A DNA stretch of 64,000 bases from Subsaximicrobium wynnwilliamsii (GCF_007997225.1 NZ_VORM01000005.1:62001-126000), one strand, 5' to 3'; shown: positions 9,012-19,377, counted from the first letter of the stretch. Made by a program: numbers and translations. Notes: generated by a model from the sequence alone, not told the origin.

Positions 9012-12000
9012 ATGACCCCATCTCAATTGAACAGCCTATATAACGATCAAAGCAAGGATCCTATTTGGATGATTGACCTTGACTTCCAATTGATTTATGC
9101 TAATAAAAGATGGCTAGACCTTGTTAAAGAAGTTACAGGTAAGGAACTGAAACTTTATGAATCTGCATTCGCAGGTGGCTTTGGAGAAGGATATATTGAA
9201 AAATGGAAAACCTATTACAGCAGGGCACTGAAAGGAGAATATTTTGAAATAGAGGAACATTACTCTCACCCAGAAACGAATGAAATACATTATGGTCAAA
9301 TCACATTGGAACCTTTAAGAGGAGACGACGGAAAAATTTTTGCAATAGCCTGCCAATCAAGAGATATTACAAGTATCGTTAAGCATCGATCTGAAGCGAA
9401 TCAATTAATCGATGCCTCGTTAGATATTTTTTGCACCATTAATGAACAAGGTAATTTTGTTTTTGTGAGCGCTGCCGCTTCAACCCATTGGGGATATCTA
9501 CCCAAAGAATTAATAGGTAAAGCTTACGTGGATTTTATTTTGGAAGAAGATCTGCCCAAAACCAGCGACATAGCTGCTTCCATTCTTAGAGGTCAGGATG
9601 TTAAATCTTTCGTTAATCGTTACAAGAAAAAAAATGGTGGTATTGCCTATAATTTATGGTCAGTAACCTGGGATAATACTTCTAAATTGATGTATTGTAC
9701 GATAAGGGATGCCAAAGAATTAATTGACCAAGAAGAGAAAATTAAACAAAGCGAACAACGATTTAAAGCATTGGTTCAAGAGGGCTCGGACCTGATAAGT
9801 ATATTAAACCCAGATGGAAAATACATCTACACCAGTCCTACGAGTATTTCTGTTCTTGGGATTACACCAGAAGAACTTAAGGGTAGAAACGCATTTGAAT
9901 TCATTCATCCAGATGATGCAGAAAGAGTTTTAGCCAGTTTGCAAAAAATAAGCACCGAAAACAAGCTTATTATTGGACCCTTCCGCTATAAAAATAAGAA
10001 AGACGAATGGCGATGGTTGGAAACTGTGTTGACGAATATGTTGGACAACCCTGCAGTGAATGGCATCGTAGCTAATTCTAGGGATATTACCCATGGAATT
10101 GAGGAAAAACATCAACTGAAATTACTTGAAAGTGTCATCACTAACACCAATGATGCCGTTTTAATTACCGAAGCAGAACCATTTGATGAACCTGGTCCCA
10201 AGATAATTTATGTGAATGAGGCTTTTACGAAAATGACGGGCTACGAAGCAGAGGAAGTCATCGGCAAAACACCACGGATGCTTCAAGGACCGAAATCGAA
10301 TGGAGAAGAACTGGCCAAACTAGGCCGTTCCCTTAAAAAATGGGAGCCCTATGAAATAACCACCATCAACTATAAAAAAAGTGGGGAAGAATTCTGGATC
10401 AACTTTACCGTAACTCCGGTTGCGGATGAAAAAGGCTGTTACACCCACTGGATTGCCATCGAACGGGATGTGACCGAGCAAAAGAACAAAGAGCGAGAAA
10501 AAAACCTTATAAGTACTATAAGTGACATTTTCAATCAATCTGCGGCTAATGACTTAACTAAATGTCTAACAGAAGTTTGTGAATACATCACGCAATTTGG
10601 ACATTTTGATTTCGCTGAAATATGGTTGCCTGCTATTGATGCCAAAACGATTAATCGTGTATCGAAATACGTTGAAGGCAAGGCAGGAAGTGTCTTTTAT
10701 GATACAGCCAAGAACAAAGATTCCTTCGCCTTGGGAGAGGGGATTCCTGGTCATATTTGGTTAAACGAGATGACAGAGATTTGGGAGGATATCGATGAGG
10801 AATGGCATTTCTTTAAACGAAAGGTAGCAGCGGAAAAAGCAGGGATTAAAGCCATGATGGGAGTGCCCTTAAAGCACAAAAATGAGGTTGTAGGTGTGCT
10901 ATTGCTCGGGACAGCAAAAACCAAATCTGCCATAGGGCTGCATTTAGAGTTGTTTGAAAAATTAGAGTCAACGATTGGTGCTGAACTGAGCCGAAAGAAA
11001 ACAGAAATCGAACTTGCTCAGATTTTTAACTTTACTCCAGATATGATTTGTGTGTCAGGTTTTGACGGTTATATAAAACGAATCAACCCAGCGGGCTTAG
11101 AATTGTTGGGGTATTCCTTAGAAGAAATGCGCTCAAGACCAATCAAATCCTTTATTCATGAGGAAGATAAGTTGAAAACGCAAGAAAAATGGAAGCACCT
11201 ATATAATGGTGGAAGTCTCAGGAATTTTGAAAACCGCTATATCACAAAACGGGGCGATTCAGTATGGTTGAGCTGGACAGCATCTCCGGCACCAGAACAT
11301 GGTATCGTATATTCGGTTGCCAAGAATATTACAGAAGAAAAGAAACTTAGGGAACTGGACCGTCAGGTACGCAGTATTACCAAAATTGGAAGTTGGGAAT
11401 TGGATTTGCTTAATCAAAGTCTGTTTTGGTCAGAGGAGGTTCACCTTTTGCATGAAACAGACCCAAAATCATTTGTACCAGATTTGAAAAAGGCCATCAA
11501 TTTTTACAGAGCCGATTTTCGCGAGATGGTGCGGTCAAGCATTAAAAAATGCATTGCTAATAAAGAACCATACGATTTTGAAGCTGTCTTAGTCACTGCT
11601 AATAAGAAGGAACTGTGGGTACGCACCAATGGGACTGCGGAATTTGTTGATGGTGTATGTACACGAATTTACGGCAGCTTTCAGGATATAGATGAGCGCA
11701 AACAAATCGAGATAAGACTACTATCATTGGCTGATAACTTGCCTGCCGTAGTGTATCAATACATCTTCTATCCCGATGGGACAGACGCCCTAAAATATGT
11801 AACCAAAGGATCACAACAAGTCTGGGGCTTTGCTGCTGAAGAAGTGATTGAAAATAACCAGTTGGTTTGGGAAAGAATGGCAGTTGCGGGTGCGTTTGAG
11901 ACCGTTAATAAAAGTATTGCTGATGCTATGGAAACCAAAACGAAGTGGACAGCACGTTGGCAATATGCGATGCCCAATGGGGAAACGAGAACGCATCTGG

Positions 12001-14291
12001 GATATGGTTCGCCGATTTTTCTAGCCGATGGATCGGTGGTTTTCAATTCTGTGATCCTGGATGTAACTAATGAAGCCAAGAATGAAGCGCTTTTAGAGCA
12101 GATTACAAAAATAGCACGAATTGGTAGCTGGGAGATGGACTTAGTAAACCAAGATGGAGACAATATGTACTGGTCTCCCATGTTATTTGAAATCGTCGAA
12201 GTGGACGATAGCTACAATCCTACATTAACTGGAGGCATAGAATTTCATATCGGGGAAAGTAAAGAACGCATACAGAAAGCATTAGATCTCTTAATTAATG
12301 AAGGCGTTGAGTTTGACGAAGAGATATTACTGCGAACAGCTAAAGGCAACGAGCGATGGAGCCGGGCCATAGGTAAAAGCGAAATAGTAGATAACAAGTG
12401 TATCAGGATTTATGGGAGTTATCAGGACATTCATGAGCGAAAGGTTGCGGCATTAGAACTGGAGAAAAGTTTGAAAGCATTAAAAGATTATAAATTTTCT
12501 CTAGACCAGTCTGCCATAATCGCTTTTACAAACGAGAAAGGCGTTATCACATCTGTCAATGCTAACTTTTGCAAAATTTCAAAATACAATGAAGAAGAAA
12601 TTATAGGGAAAACACATCGATTAATTAATTCTAAACATCATGCTAAAGCATTTTTCAAAGAATTATGGAAAACGATTGCATCAGGAAATGTTTGGCGCGG
12701 AGAAATAAAAAATAAAGCAAAAGATGGCTCTTATTATTGGGTGGACACCACCATTGTGCCCTTTTTAGACAAAAAAAATAAACCTACACAATATTTAGCC
12801 ATTCGCTTTGATATCACAGAACGTAAAAACGCAGAACAAGAAAAAAACAGCTTACAGGAAACCCTAGAAAACAGCTTGAACGAAATCTATACCTTTAATG
12901 CGGAAACACTTAAATTTAGCTATGTCAACAAAGGTGCGCTACTTAACATGGGCTATTCAGAACAAGAAATAAAAGCATTAACTCCCGTGGATATAAAGCC
13001 CGACTTCACGGCAGCTTCTTTTGAACAACTTGTTATTCCGTTAGTAAGCAATGAAAAAAATAAAATTATATTTTTCACAAATCACAAACGAAAAGACGGA
13101 AGCCTTTATCCTGTAGTAGTCCATTTACAATTAATTACACAAGAAAACAACAAAAGGTTTTTAGCCATTGTACTGGATATAACCGAGCGTAAAAAAGCAG
13201 AAGAAGAAAACAGGTTCAAAGCAAATTTGCTAAGCATGATAGGCCAGGCGGCCATAGCAACAAACTTAGATGGTGTTGTTAATTACTGGAACAATGCAGC
13301 CGAAACTATTTATGGCTGGAAAGCGGAAGAAGCCCTAGGAAAAAACATTATGGATCTCACACCATTTAAGGCCACTGAAGTGCAAGCGAAGCAAATCATG
13401 GAAGAGCTGAAAAAAGGGGAAAGATGGTCGGGAGAATTTGAAGTGCGAAAAAAAGATGGCACTAATTTTCCCGCTCAGGTTACCAATTCTCCCATTTATG
13501 ATGAACATCATAAATTATCAGGCATCATCGGTATTTCATCAGACATTACGCAGGAAGTCAAAAACAAGGAGTTGCTAAAGCAGTATACGCATGAACTGGA
13601 ACGCTCCAATGAAGAGTTGGAACAATTTGCATTTGTTACGTCGCATGATTTACAGGAACCGCTGCGAATGATTTCTAGCTTCATGACGCTATTGCAGCGA
13701 AAATATGGCGATCAACTTGATGATAAGGCACATCAATACATTCATTTTGCAACAGATGGAGCCAAACAGATGAAGCAGATCATCCTTGACTTATTGGAGT
13801 ATTCCAGAGCGAATGCATCCACAGAAGGAAAAGAGGATGTAGATTTGAATGAGGTGCTTTCAGAATTCAAGCAGTTGAGAAGGCGACTGATTTCAGAAAA
13901 ATCAGCTTCCATTACCTCCAGCGATCTGCCGTCTTTAACCACATATAGCGCGACGATCACACAAATATTCCATTGTCTATTGGACAATGCACTCAAATAC
14001 TCGAAAGACGGCACCGCTCCCATTATTGAGATTAAGGCTTCAGAACATGAGAAGGAATGGGAGTTTTCAATTAAAGATAATGGCATAGGAATAGATCCTC
14101 AGTTCTATGATAAGATATTTGTCATTTTTCAAAGACTACACAACAAAGATGAGTATTCAGGAACAGGAATAGGGCTTTCTATTGTCAAACGGCACATTGA
14201 ATTTTTAGGAGGACGCATTTGGTTGGATTCTAAACCGGGAGAAGGCACGGTATTTTATTTCACAATTTCTAAAATTAAGCAACATGGATAA
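9012..14291 (+). CDS. Giant multi-PAS/GAF soluble sensor histidine kinase
   Basis: A 1759-residue histidine kinase without signal peptide or membrane helix, so probably cytosolic. I count eleven PAS-like domains: about residues 1-117, 125-232, 245-360, 368-490, 668-778, 785-895, 907-1022, 1030-1150, 1155-1275, 1280-1395 and 1404-1515. A GAF domain spans ~496-660. The fourth and ninth resemble LOV-type PAS (GKTPRMLQGP, GKTHRLINS) but lack the photo-active cysteine. The HisKA H-box FVTSHDLQEPLRM places the phospho-acceptor at His1545. The ATPase follows with N-box LLDNALKYSKD (~1655), DNGIGID and GTGIGLSIV (~1716). The gene overlaps the next receiver gene by 8 bp, so the two are co-translated. 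The ligands of the sensors are unknown. Confidence 0.95.
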   Translation: MTPSQLNSLYNDQSKDPIWMIDLDFQLIYANKRWLDLVKEVTGKELKLYESAFAGGFGEGYIEKWKTYYSRALKGEYFEIEEHYSHPETNEIHYGQITLEPLRGDDGKIFAIACQSRDITSIVKHRSEANQLIDASLDIFCTINEQGNFVFVSAAASTHWGYLPKELIGKAYVDFILEEDLPKTSDIAASILRGQDVKSFVNRYKKKNGGIAYNLWSVTWDNTSKLMYCTIRDAKELIDQEEKIKQSEQRFKALVQEGSDLISILNPDGKYIYTSPTSISVLGITPEELKGRNAFEFIHPDDAERVLASLQKISTENKLIIGPFRYKNKKDEWRWLETVLTNMLDNPAVNGIVANSRDITHGIEEKHQLKLLESVITNTNDAVLITEAEPFDEPGPKIIYVNEAFTKMTGYEAEEVIGKTPRMLQGPKSNGEELAKLGRSLKKWEPYEITTINYKKSGEEFWINFTVTPVADEKGCYTHWIAIERDVTEQKNKEREKNLISTISDIFNQSAANDLTKCLTEVCEYITQFGHFDFAEIWLPAIDAKTINRVSKYVEGKAGSVFYDTAKNKDSFALGEGIPGHIWLNEMTEIWEDIDEEWHFFKRKVAAEKAGIKAMMGVPLKHKNEVVGVLLLGTAKTKSAIGLHLELFEKLESTIGAELSRKKTEIELAQIFNFTPDMICVSGFDGYIKRINPAGLELLGYSLEEMRSRPIKSFIHEEDKLKTQEKWKHLYNGGSLRNFENRYITKRGDSVWLSWTASPAPEHGIVYSVAKNITEEKKLRELDRQVRSITKIGSWELDLLNQSLFWSEEVHLLHETDPKSFVPDLKKAINFYRADFREMVRSSIKKCIANKEPYDFEAVLVTANKKELWVRTNGTAEFVDGVCTRIYGSFQDIDERKQIEIRLLSLADNLPAVVYQYIFYPDGTDALKYVTKGSQQVWGFAAEEVIENNQLVWERMAVAGAFETVNKSIADAMETKTKWTARWQYAMPNGETRTHLGYGSPIFLADGSVVFNSVILDVTNEAKNEALLEQITKIARIGSWEMDLVNQDGDNMYWSPMLFEIVEVDDSYNPTLTGGIEFHIGESKERIQKALDLLINEGVEFDEEILLRTAKGNERWSRAIGKSEIVDNKCIRIYGSYQDIHERKVAALELEKSLKALKDYKFSLDQSAIIAFTNEKGVITSVNANFCKISKYNEEEIIGKTHRLINSKHHAKAFFKELWKTIASGNVWRGEIKNKAKDGSYYWVDTTIVPFLDKKNKPTQYLAIRFDITERKNAEQEKNSLQETLENSLNEIYTFNAETLKFSYVNKGALLNMGYSEQEIKALTPVDIKPDFTAASFEQLVIPLVSNEKNKIIFFTNHKRKDGSLYPVVVHLQLITQENNKRFLAIVLDITERKKAEEENRFKANLLSMIGQAAIATNLDGVVNYWNNAAETIYGWKAEEALGKNIMDLTPFKATEVQAKQIMEELKKGERWSGEFEVRKKDGTNFPAQVTNSPIYDEHHKLSGIIGISSDITQEVKNKELLKQYTHELERSNEELEQFAFVTSHDLQEPLRMISSFMTLLQRKYGDQLDDKAHQYIHFATDGAKQMKQIILDLLEYSRANASTEGKEDVDLNEVLSEFKQLRRRLISEKSASITSSDLPSLTTYSATITQIFHCLLDNALKYSKDGTAPIIEIKASEHEKEWEFSIKDNGIGIDPQFYDKIFVIFQRLHNKDEYSGTGIGLSIVKRHIEFLGGRIWLDSKPGEGTVFYFTISKIKQHG

Positions 14292-14724
14292 TCAAAAAAT
14301 AAAATTCGCCCATATCTTATTGGTGGAAGACAATGAAGGTGACATCTTACTCACAAAGGAAGCTTTTGAAGAGTGCAAAGTAAAAACAGAAATCAGTGTT
14401 GCTAAAAACGGCCAAGAAGCTCTTGATTTTCTTTTTAAGAGAGGGGCGTATGTTGATGTAAAAAAACCGGATCTTATTCTTCTGGATATCAATCTTCCCA
14501 TATACAACGGCCATGAGGTTTTACGACAGATCAAGGCCGATCCGCGTCTTAAAAAAATTCCGGTAATCGTACTTACAACATCATCCAATCAAAAAGATCT
14601 AGACGAAGCCTACGAAAACCATTGTAATAGTTATGTGAAAAAACCACTCGAAATCAATGAGTTTCTAAATGCCATACTAAAAATTGAGGAATTTTGGTTG
14701 CAACTAACATTATTATCAAAGTAA
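14284..14724 (+). CDS. CheY-like single-domain response regulator (Rcp1 type)
   Basis: The 146-residue protein is a lone receiver domain. It has acidic pocket residues in LVEDNEGD (near residue 16), the phospho-accepting aspartate in LILLDINLP (~64), the conserved threonine in VIVLTTSS (~98) and the lysine in SYVKKPL (~119). The VEDNEGD start is typical of Rcp1-like receivers paired with PAS- and phytochrome-type kinases. It overlaps the giant kinase gene by 8 bp and is followed 1 bp later by the next gene. It is therefore probably the direct target of that kinase. No output domain is present. Confidence 0.92.
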   Translation: MDNQKIKFAHILLVEDNEGDILLTKEAFEECKVKTEISVAKNGQEALDFLFKRGAYVDVKKPDLILLDINLPIYNGHEVLRQIKADPRLKKIPVIVLTTSSNQKDLDEAYENHCNSYVKKPLEINEFLNAILKIEEFWLQLTLLSK

Positions 14725-14725
14725 T

Positions 14726-15739
14726 ATGCCACAACGATTACCAGACTATTCAGAAAAATTGTCCGTTCTTATAATAGAAGACAATCAAGGAGATTTCGTT
14801 TTAATTGAGGATTATTTACTTGAGAAATTCAAATCTATAGAAATCATACATTTTACCAATTTTGCAAATTCCATTGACTACTTGCAAAATCCTAAGACAA
14901 AAGTTTCATTGATACTAATGGACTTGCATTTACCATGCTTAAAGGGGATTGAGTTAATCAATACTATTTTAGCCTACAATTTTCATATTCCCGTTGTCAT
15001 TCTAACTGGGTATTCAGATATAGATTTAGCGAAAAAAAGTCTTCAAATAGGTGTCTATGATTATCTAATAAAAGATGAAATAAATCCTGTAATATTACAT
15101 AAAACCATCATTTATGCGCTAAATAGAAGTAGTTTCATCAATCAAATTGAAGCTGAAAAAAGCAATTATGAAAACCTGTTCAACTTTAGTCCGCAACCTA
15201 CATGGCTTCTGGACTCTAAATCTTTAAAAATACGTAATGCCAATGATGCAGCACAAAAGAAATATGGCTACTCCTTAACGCAATTTCTAGAAATGTCATT
15301 TACGCAATTATTTCCCATAGAGGAGGAGGAACTCATAAAGCATAAATTGATTTCACAGGAGTATGAATTGAATAGTGATCACTTCACACATTTTTTAAGT
15401 AATGGCGAGGAAATTAAAGTAGATATCTATTTCAGGGAAATTAATGGTAGATCAACCCACGGCCTAATTGTGCAATCAAACGATGTATCCAAAACCTTGC
15501 AACACATCAGTACCATTGAAGTTCAAAATGAAAAGCTGCGAAAAATTGCATGGACGCAGTCCCACATGGTTCGTGCCCCTCTTGCTAGAATATTAGGAAT
15601 CATAAATGTGATTGAAATGGAAAAGATGGACGCTGATGAACTCCTTTTTTATTTAAAGCAATTAAGGGTATCAGGCAACGAAATGGATGAGATTATAAGA
15701 AAAATTGTCAACGAAACAAATCATATTGAAAAACAATAA
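14726..15739 (+). CDS. Receiver-PAS protein with DHp-like tail but no ATPase domain
   Basis: The 337 residues comprise a receiver domain (about 10-130: LIIEDNQGD, LILMDLHLP, VVILTGY and YLIKDE near its end), a PAS domain (about 145-265, starting YENLFNFSPQPTWLLD) and a helical pair like a histidine-kinase dimerisation domain. Its H-box equivalent is WTQSHMVRAPLARILGIINV at ~278-297, with a histidine in the right place. The protein then stops; no N, G1 or G2 box follows and the stop is not near a frameshift. It could be a phosphotransfer protein, Spo0B-like in principle. That role is inference. It lies between two receiver genes in one operon. Confidence 0.82.
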   Translation: MPQRLPDYSEKLSVLIIEDNQGDFVLIEDYLLEKFKSIEIIHFTNFANSIDYLQNPKTKVSLILMDLHLPCLKGIELINTILAYNFHIPVVILTGYSDIDLAKKSLQIGVYDYLIKDEINPVILHKTIIYALNRSSFINQIEAEKSNYENLFNFSPQPTWLLDSKSLKIRNANDAAQKKYGYSLTQFLEMSFTQLFPIEEEELIKHKLISQEYELNSDHFTHFLSNGEEIKVDIYFREINGRSTHGLIVQSNDVSKTLQHISTIEVQNEKLRKIAWTQSHMVRAPLARILGIINVIEMEKMDADELLFYLKQLRVSGNEMDEIIRKIVNETNHIEKQ

Positions 15740-15749
15740 ATTCCAAAAT

Positions 15750-16136
15750 ATGAAAAGGGAACTGGTTATTATAGATGACGATCCAATATACAGATTAATC
15801 ATTTCAAAGATGGTAAACACTATTGATGCTTCTGTAATAATTGATGAGTGTGAAAATTGTGAGATGGGTTTGGCCAAGATGGAGTCTCTCGGGCAATTAG
15901 ACCATGATGTAATCGTGCTTTTAGATATAAACATGCCAAAACTTGATGGCTGGGGATTTTTAGACGAAATTGAAAAATCCAATATTCTAATCCAACCTCA
16001 AATAACCATTTATATGGTGTCTTCATCCACTGATGAAAGCGACCTACTAAAGAGTAAAAAGTATAAATCGCTTAGAGGTTTCTTTTGTAAACCTTTAAGT
16101 AAAGAAGTGCTTAAAACAATTATTGGGATTGATTGA
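15750..16136 (+). CDS. Response regulator receiver protein
   Basis: A 128-residue receiver from the ATG at 15750, 10 bp after the preceding stop. A frame-open start at 15705 would overlap the previous gene and add 15 unconserved residues. Acidic pocket: LVIIDDDP (residues 5-12). Phospho-acceptor: VIVLLDINMP (~55). The serine-rich MVSSST replaces the usual T/S switch position, and the conserved lysine is in GFFCKPL. The sequence resembles the flavobacterial receivers encoded after the QSHMVRAPL family proteins. It is the last gene of the phosphorelay operon and has no output domain. Confidence 0.9.
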   Translation: MKRELVIIDDDPIYRLIISKMVNTIDASVIIDECENCEMGLAKMESLGQLDHDVIVLLDINMPKLDGWGFLDEIEKSNILIQPQITIYMVSSSTDESDLLKSKKYKSLRGFFCKPLSKEVLKTIIGID

Positions 16137-16384
16137 GACGGTCTTCTTATCAATAATTAGTTTAATCCATTTGGCTTTTAGCGCTAGGCAGCTAAATTTT
16201 AAGGTTCACTTATAATTACGCCCACAGCATTTAACAGGGGAATTAGAGTCCTTTTCAGAAAATAAGCGAGACTATCAAATTTCAAAAAGGGTCTCAGTTG
16301 CTTTTTCTTTAACATTTCTTTTAGATCGCGTCACGTATTTCTTAATATTTTTGTTTAATATTTCTAAATATAATTTAAACAAAA

Positions 16385-18748
16385 ATGGCTATTCAAATAA
16401 GGTCTTGCTTATTTTTTATTGCGACGGTATTGGCTTTTGGGAGTCTCAGCGGCCAAGTGAACACAACAATTTACGGACAGGTAAGCGACGAGTTAGGTAA
16501 ACCCATCATAGGCGCCTCCGTATTCTTGGAAGGCACACAATTGGGAGTACAGTCTAATTTAGATGGCAACTATGAAATTTCTGGCGTTCCTCCGGGATCT
16601 TATAACCTTATCGTGAGTTATTTGGGGTATGAGCCGCAAACAAAGTTTAACATCATTGTGCGCTCCAAAGGAACACCCAACTATGATTTTGTGCTTAAAG
16701 AGTCAGCCCAAGCGCTAAATGAAGTCGTTATATCAAATGCGAACATCATCACGCGTCCCAGAGAAACACCTCTCTCCACACAAACACTGTCGGCTGTTGA
16801 AATTGCCACCTATCCCGGTGGCAACAATGATGTTGTAAAAGTAGCGCAAACGCTTCCCGGAGTGTCACCATCGATTGGCGGCTTTAGAAATGATTTGATC
16901 ATTCGTGGTGGTGCGCCCAATGAATCCGTTTATTATTTAGACGGCATGGAAATTCCCAATATCAATCATTTTGCGACCCAAGGCAGTGCTGGTGGACCTC
17001 AAGGATTAATCAATGTTTCTTTTATAGATAATGTGACCTTATCAACTTCAGCTTTTAATGCTAGATATGACAACCCTTTATCTGGAGTGTTACAATTCAA
17101 ACAACGCAATGGGAATGCCCGAGAGCTTTCAGGGAATTTTAGGCTAAGCGCCAGTGAAGCGGCTTTAACCTTTGAAGGCCCGTTATTCAAGAAGGACGCT
17201 GAAGAATCCAAAACCACCTTTTTGGCATCTGTGCGTCGCAGTTATCTTCAGTTTTTATTTGAAGTCATTGGTTTGCCCATCCGCCCTAATTATTGGGACT
17301 ATCAATTTAAGATCAACCATGAGATCAATGCATACAATACCATCACGTTTCTTGGACTTGGCTCCATTGATGATTTTTCCATTCGTCCCCTAGAAGAATT
17401 TGATATTGACCAACAGGCAAGCTTAGATCAAACGCCGTTCATTGAGCAGCGCACCAATACCATGGGTTTAAGTTGGAAAAACCGTTTCAAGAGCGGCAAG
17501 GGTTTTATGCAAACCACCCTAAGCAGCAATACCTTAAAAAATGAATTTACGCGTTATGAAGACCCTGTGAACGAACAAGGTGTGATTTTCAATAACGATG
17601 CCCGCGAATCGGAAACCAAATTAAGGCATGAATTGACGCAATTTCTAGGAGATTGGAAGTTAAGTTCGGGGTTCAATTTACAATATTCAGATTATACCAA
17701 TCTCACGACCGATGTACGCAACGCATTGACCTTTGATACGGCTATTGATTTTGCGAAGTATGGTTTGTTTGCCAATGCCACACGATCCTTTTTTAACGAT
17801 CGTTTAGATCTGTCTCTCGGCTTTAGAATGGATGATGATAGTTTTACGCAAAGCGAAACCCTGTTGACTACGTTTTCCCCAAGATTCTCGGCATCTTATG
17901 AATTTGCCGAAGACTGGCGTTTAAGCGGCTCCGTTGGTCGTTATTTCAAATTACCGCCTTATACCATTTTAGGATTTAGAGATGCCAATAATGAGTTGAT
18001 CAACCAGAACGTTGATTACACCCAAAGTGATCATTTGGTCTTGGGGCTCCAACATTATTTTTCGCCATCCAGTAGTATTTCTTTTGAAGGGTTCTACAAG
18101 CGTTACGAAGACTATCCGGTTTCTGTGCGCGATGGGGTTTCTTTGGCCAACAAAGGCGGCGGATTTGAAGTGTTAGGCAGTGAGCCTATAGAAACGGTGG
18201 GTAAGGGGCGTAGTTATGGGGCAGAGCTTAATTTTCAACAAAAATTAACGGATAATTTCTATGGTATTTTCTCATACACCTTCTTTTATAGTGAATTTAC
18301 TGGTTTCGATACCAACACGTATTTACCTTCAGTTTGGGACAGTCGCCATCTTATTTCGTTTGTTGGCGGTTACAAATTGAAGCGTGATTGGGAATTGAGT
18401 TCTAGATATCGCTTTGCGGGACGCACACCCTTTGTGCCAACAGATTTGGATGCCACATTAGATAATTATCCCGAAGTGATCTTGGATTATTCGCGATTGG
18501 GAGATGAAACCTTAGCCGTTTTCAGTCAGTTGGATGTTCGAATTGATAAAAAATACAACTTTGAAAAATTTGCACTTAACTTTTTTATTGAAGTCCAAAA
18601 TATTTTATTTCAGGATATTCCATCACCACCGGAATACGTATTAAACAGAGATGCTTCAGGCACGATAGTGCAACCCGAGCGATTGATTTCTGTTGGGGAT
18701 GACTTTGGGTCACCAATACCTGGCATTGGCATTGTTGTCGATTTTTAG
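16385..18748 (+). CDS. TonB-dependent outer-membrane receptor with carboxypeptidase-like N-domain
   Basis: A 787-residue receptor. Residues 1-24 form a signal peptide ending near SLSGQ. Residues ~28-112 are a carboxypeptidase-regulatory-like beta-sandwich (GQVSDELGKPIIGASVFLEG, then GNYEISGVPPGSYNLIVSYLGYE). The plug follows (~120-240) with VAQTLPGVSP, IIRGGAPNESVYYLDGMEIP and GLINVSFIDNV. The rest is the 22-strand barrel ending in a short aromatic C-terminus (GIVVDF). Such receptors import large ligands with TonB energy. No SusD-like partner is adjacent, so this is not a classic glycan locus. A TATTTTTG word at 16346-16353 could be a -7 element, without a matching -33. Confidence 0.93.
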   Translation: MAIQIRSCLFFIATVLAFGSLSGQVNTTIYGQVSDELGKPIIGASVFLEGTQLGVQSNLDGNYEISGVPPGSYNLIVSYLGYEPQTKFNIIVRSKGTPNYDFVLKESAQALNEVVISNANIITRPRETPLSTQTLSAVEIATYPGGNNDVVKVAQTLPGVSPSIGGFRNDLIIRGGAPNESVYYLDGMEIPNINHFATQGSAGGPQGLINVSFIDNVTLSTSAFNARYDNPLSGVLQFKQRNGNARELSGNFRLSASEAALTFEGPLFKKDAEESKTTFLASVRRSYLQFLFEVIGLPIRPNYWDYQFKINHEINAYNTITFLGLGSIDDFSIRPLEEFDIDQQASLDQTPFIEQRTNTMGLSWKNRFKSGKGFMQTTLSSNTLKNEFTRYEDPVNEQGVIFNNDARESETKLRHELTQFLGDWKLSSGFNLQYSDYTNLTTDVRNALTFDTAIDFAKYGLFANATRSFFNDRLDLSLGFRMDDDSFTQSETLLTTFSPRFSASYEFAEDWRLSGSVGRYFKLPPYTILGFRDANNELINQNVDYTQSDHLVLGLQHYFSPSSSISFEGFYKRYEDYPVSVRDGVSLANKGGGFEVLGSEPIETVGKGRSYGAELNFQQKLTDNFYGIFSYTFFYSEFTGFDTNTYLPSVWDSRHLISFVGGYKLKRDWELSSRYRFAGRTPFVPTDLDATLDNYPEVILDYSRLGDETLAVFSQLDVRIDKKYNFEKFALNFFIEVQNILFQDIPSPPEYVLNRDASGTIVQPERLISVGDDFGSPIPGIGIVVDF

Positions 18749-18966
18749 AATTCAAAAAACTTAGCTGTAAATAAGAGCTGTGGATCCTTGTGTTATAATG
18801 CCATTGCGTAAAACGCTACTAACCGGGCATCGCTAGTTAAGACGTATTAATAAGAAGCTACAATCAGGAACCATGAGGCATAAGATTAAAGGATGCATAC
18901 AAATCGACCTATTCCGTTGCCTAACAAAAGACCTGTAACACTTTTTTATACTAGGCCGTCTAAATC

Positions 18967-19221
18967 TTAAGACCTACAAGCCCTTGAAAGTTTAGGCGTT
19001 TTTGAACAGTTTAGGTTTGTAGATCTGCTCATAATATAGGAGTTAACAGCGCCTGATATCTTCTTTTTAATTTCTCCTTTAACCTTTGCTTTAATCTTGG
19101 CCTTAACCATCGATTTGATGGTTGTCTTAATCCTAGACTGCATTTTAGCTTTAAGCTTCGCCTGCATTTTAGCCTTAATCTTTGCTTTAATTTGTTTTTT
19201 GATTAGAGTACTCAACATCAT
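18967..19221 (-). CDS. Lysine-rich tetrapeptide-repeat small protein
   Basis: The 84-residue frame has residues 7-58 made of thirteen four-residue blocks of the type (I/L/M/V)-K-A-K (IKKQ, IKAK, IKAK, MQAK, LKAK and so on to IKKK, ISGA). A ~26-residue tail without repeats contains two cysteines. The DNA shows a matching 12-bp periodicity. The protein would be strongly basic and helical. It begins with two ATG codons after an AT-rich leader. I recognise no family. It could bind nucleic acid or membranes, but this is only suggested by charge. Since repeats can keep a frame open by chance, existence is moderately sure. Confidence 0.5.
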   Translation of the reverse strand: MMLSTLIKKQIKAKIKAKMQAKLKAKMQSRIKTTIKSMVKAKIKAKVKGEIKKKISGAVNSYIMSRSTNLNCSKTPKLSRACRS

Positions 19222-19377
19222 AGCTTTTTTATTTAAAGATAATTATTTTGTTTAACTATGCAAAGCTTTAATTAAACAAAATATGATTCCGCCTTAGAAA
19301 ACATGGATAGCCGCGCAGTATTTACGATGTCAGAATCAAAATAAGAATACCAGTAAATAGGAGCGTGGCAAAAATTA

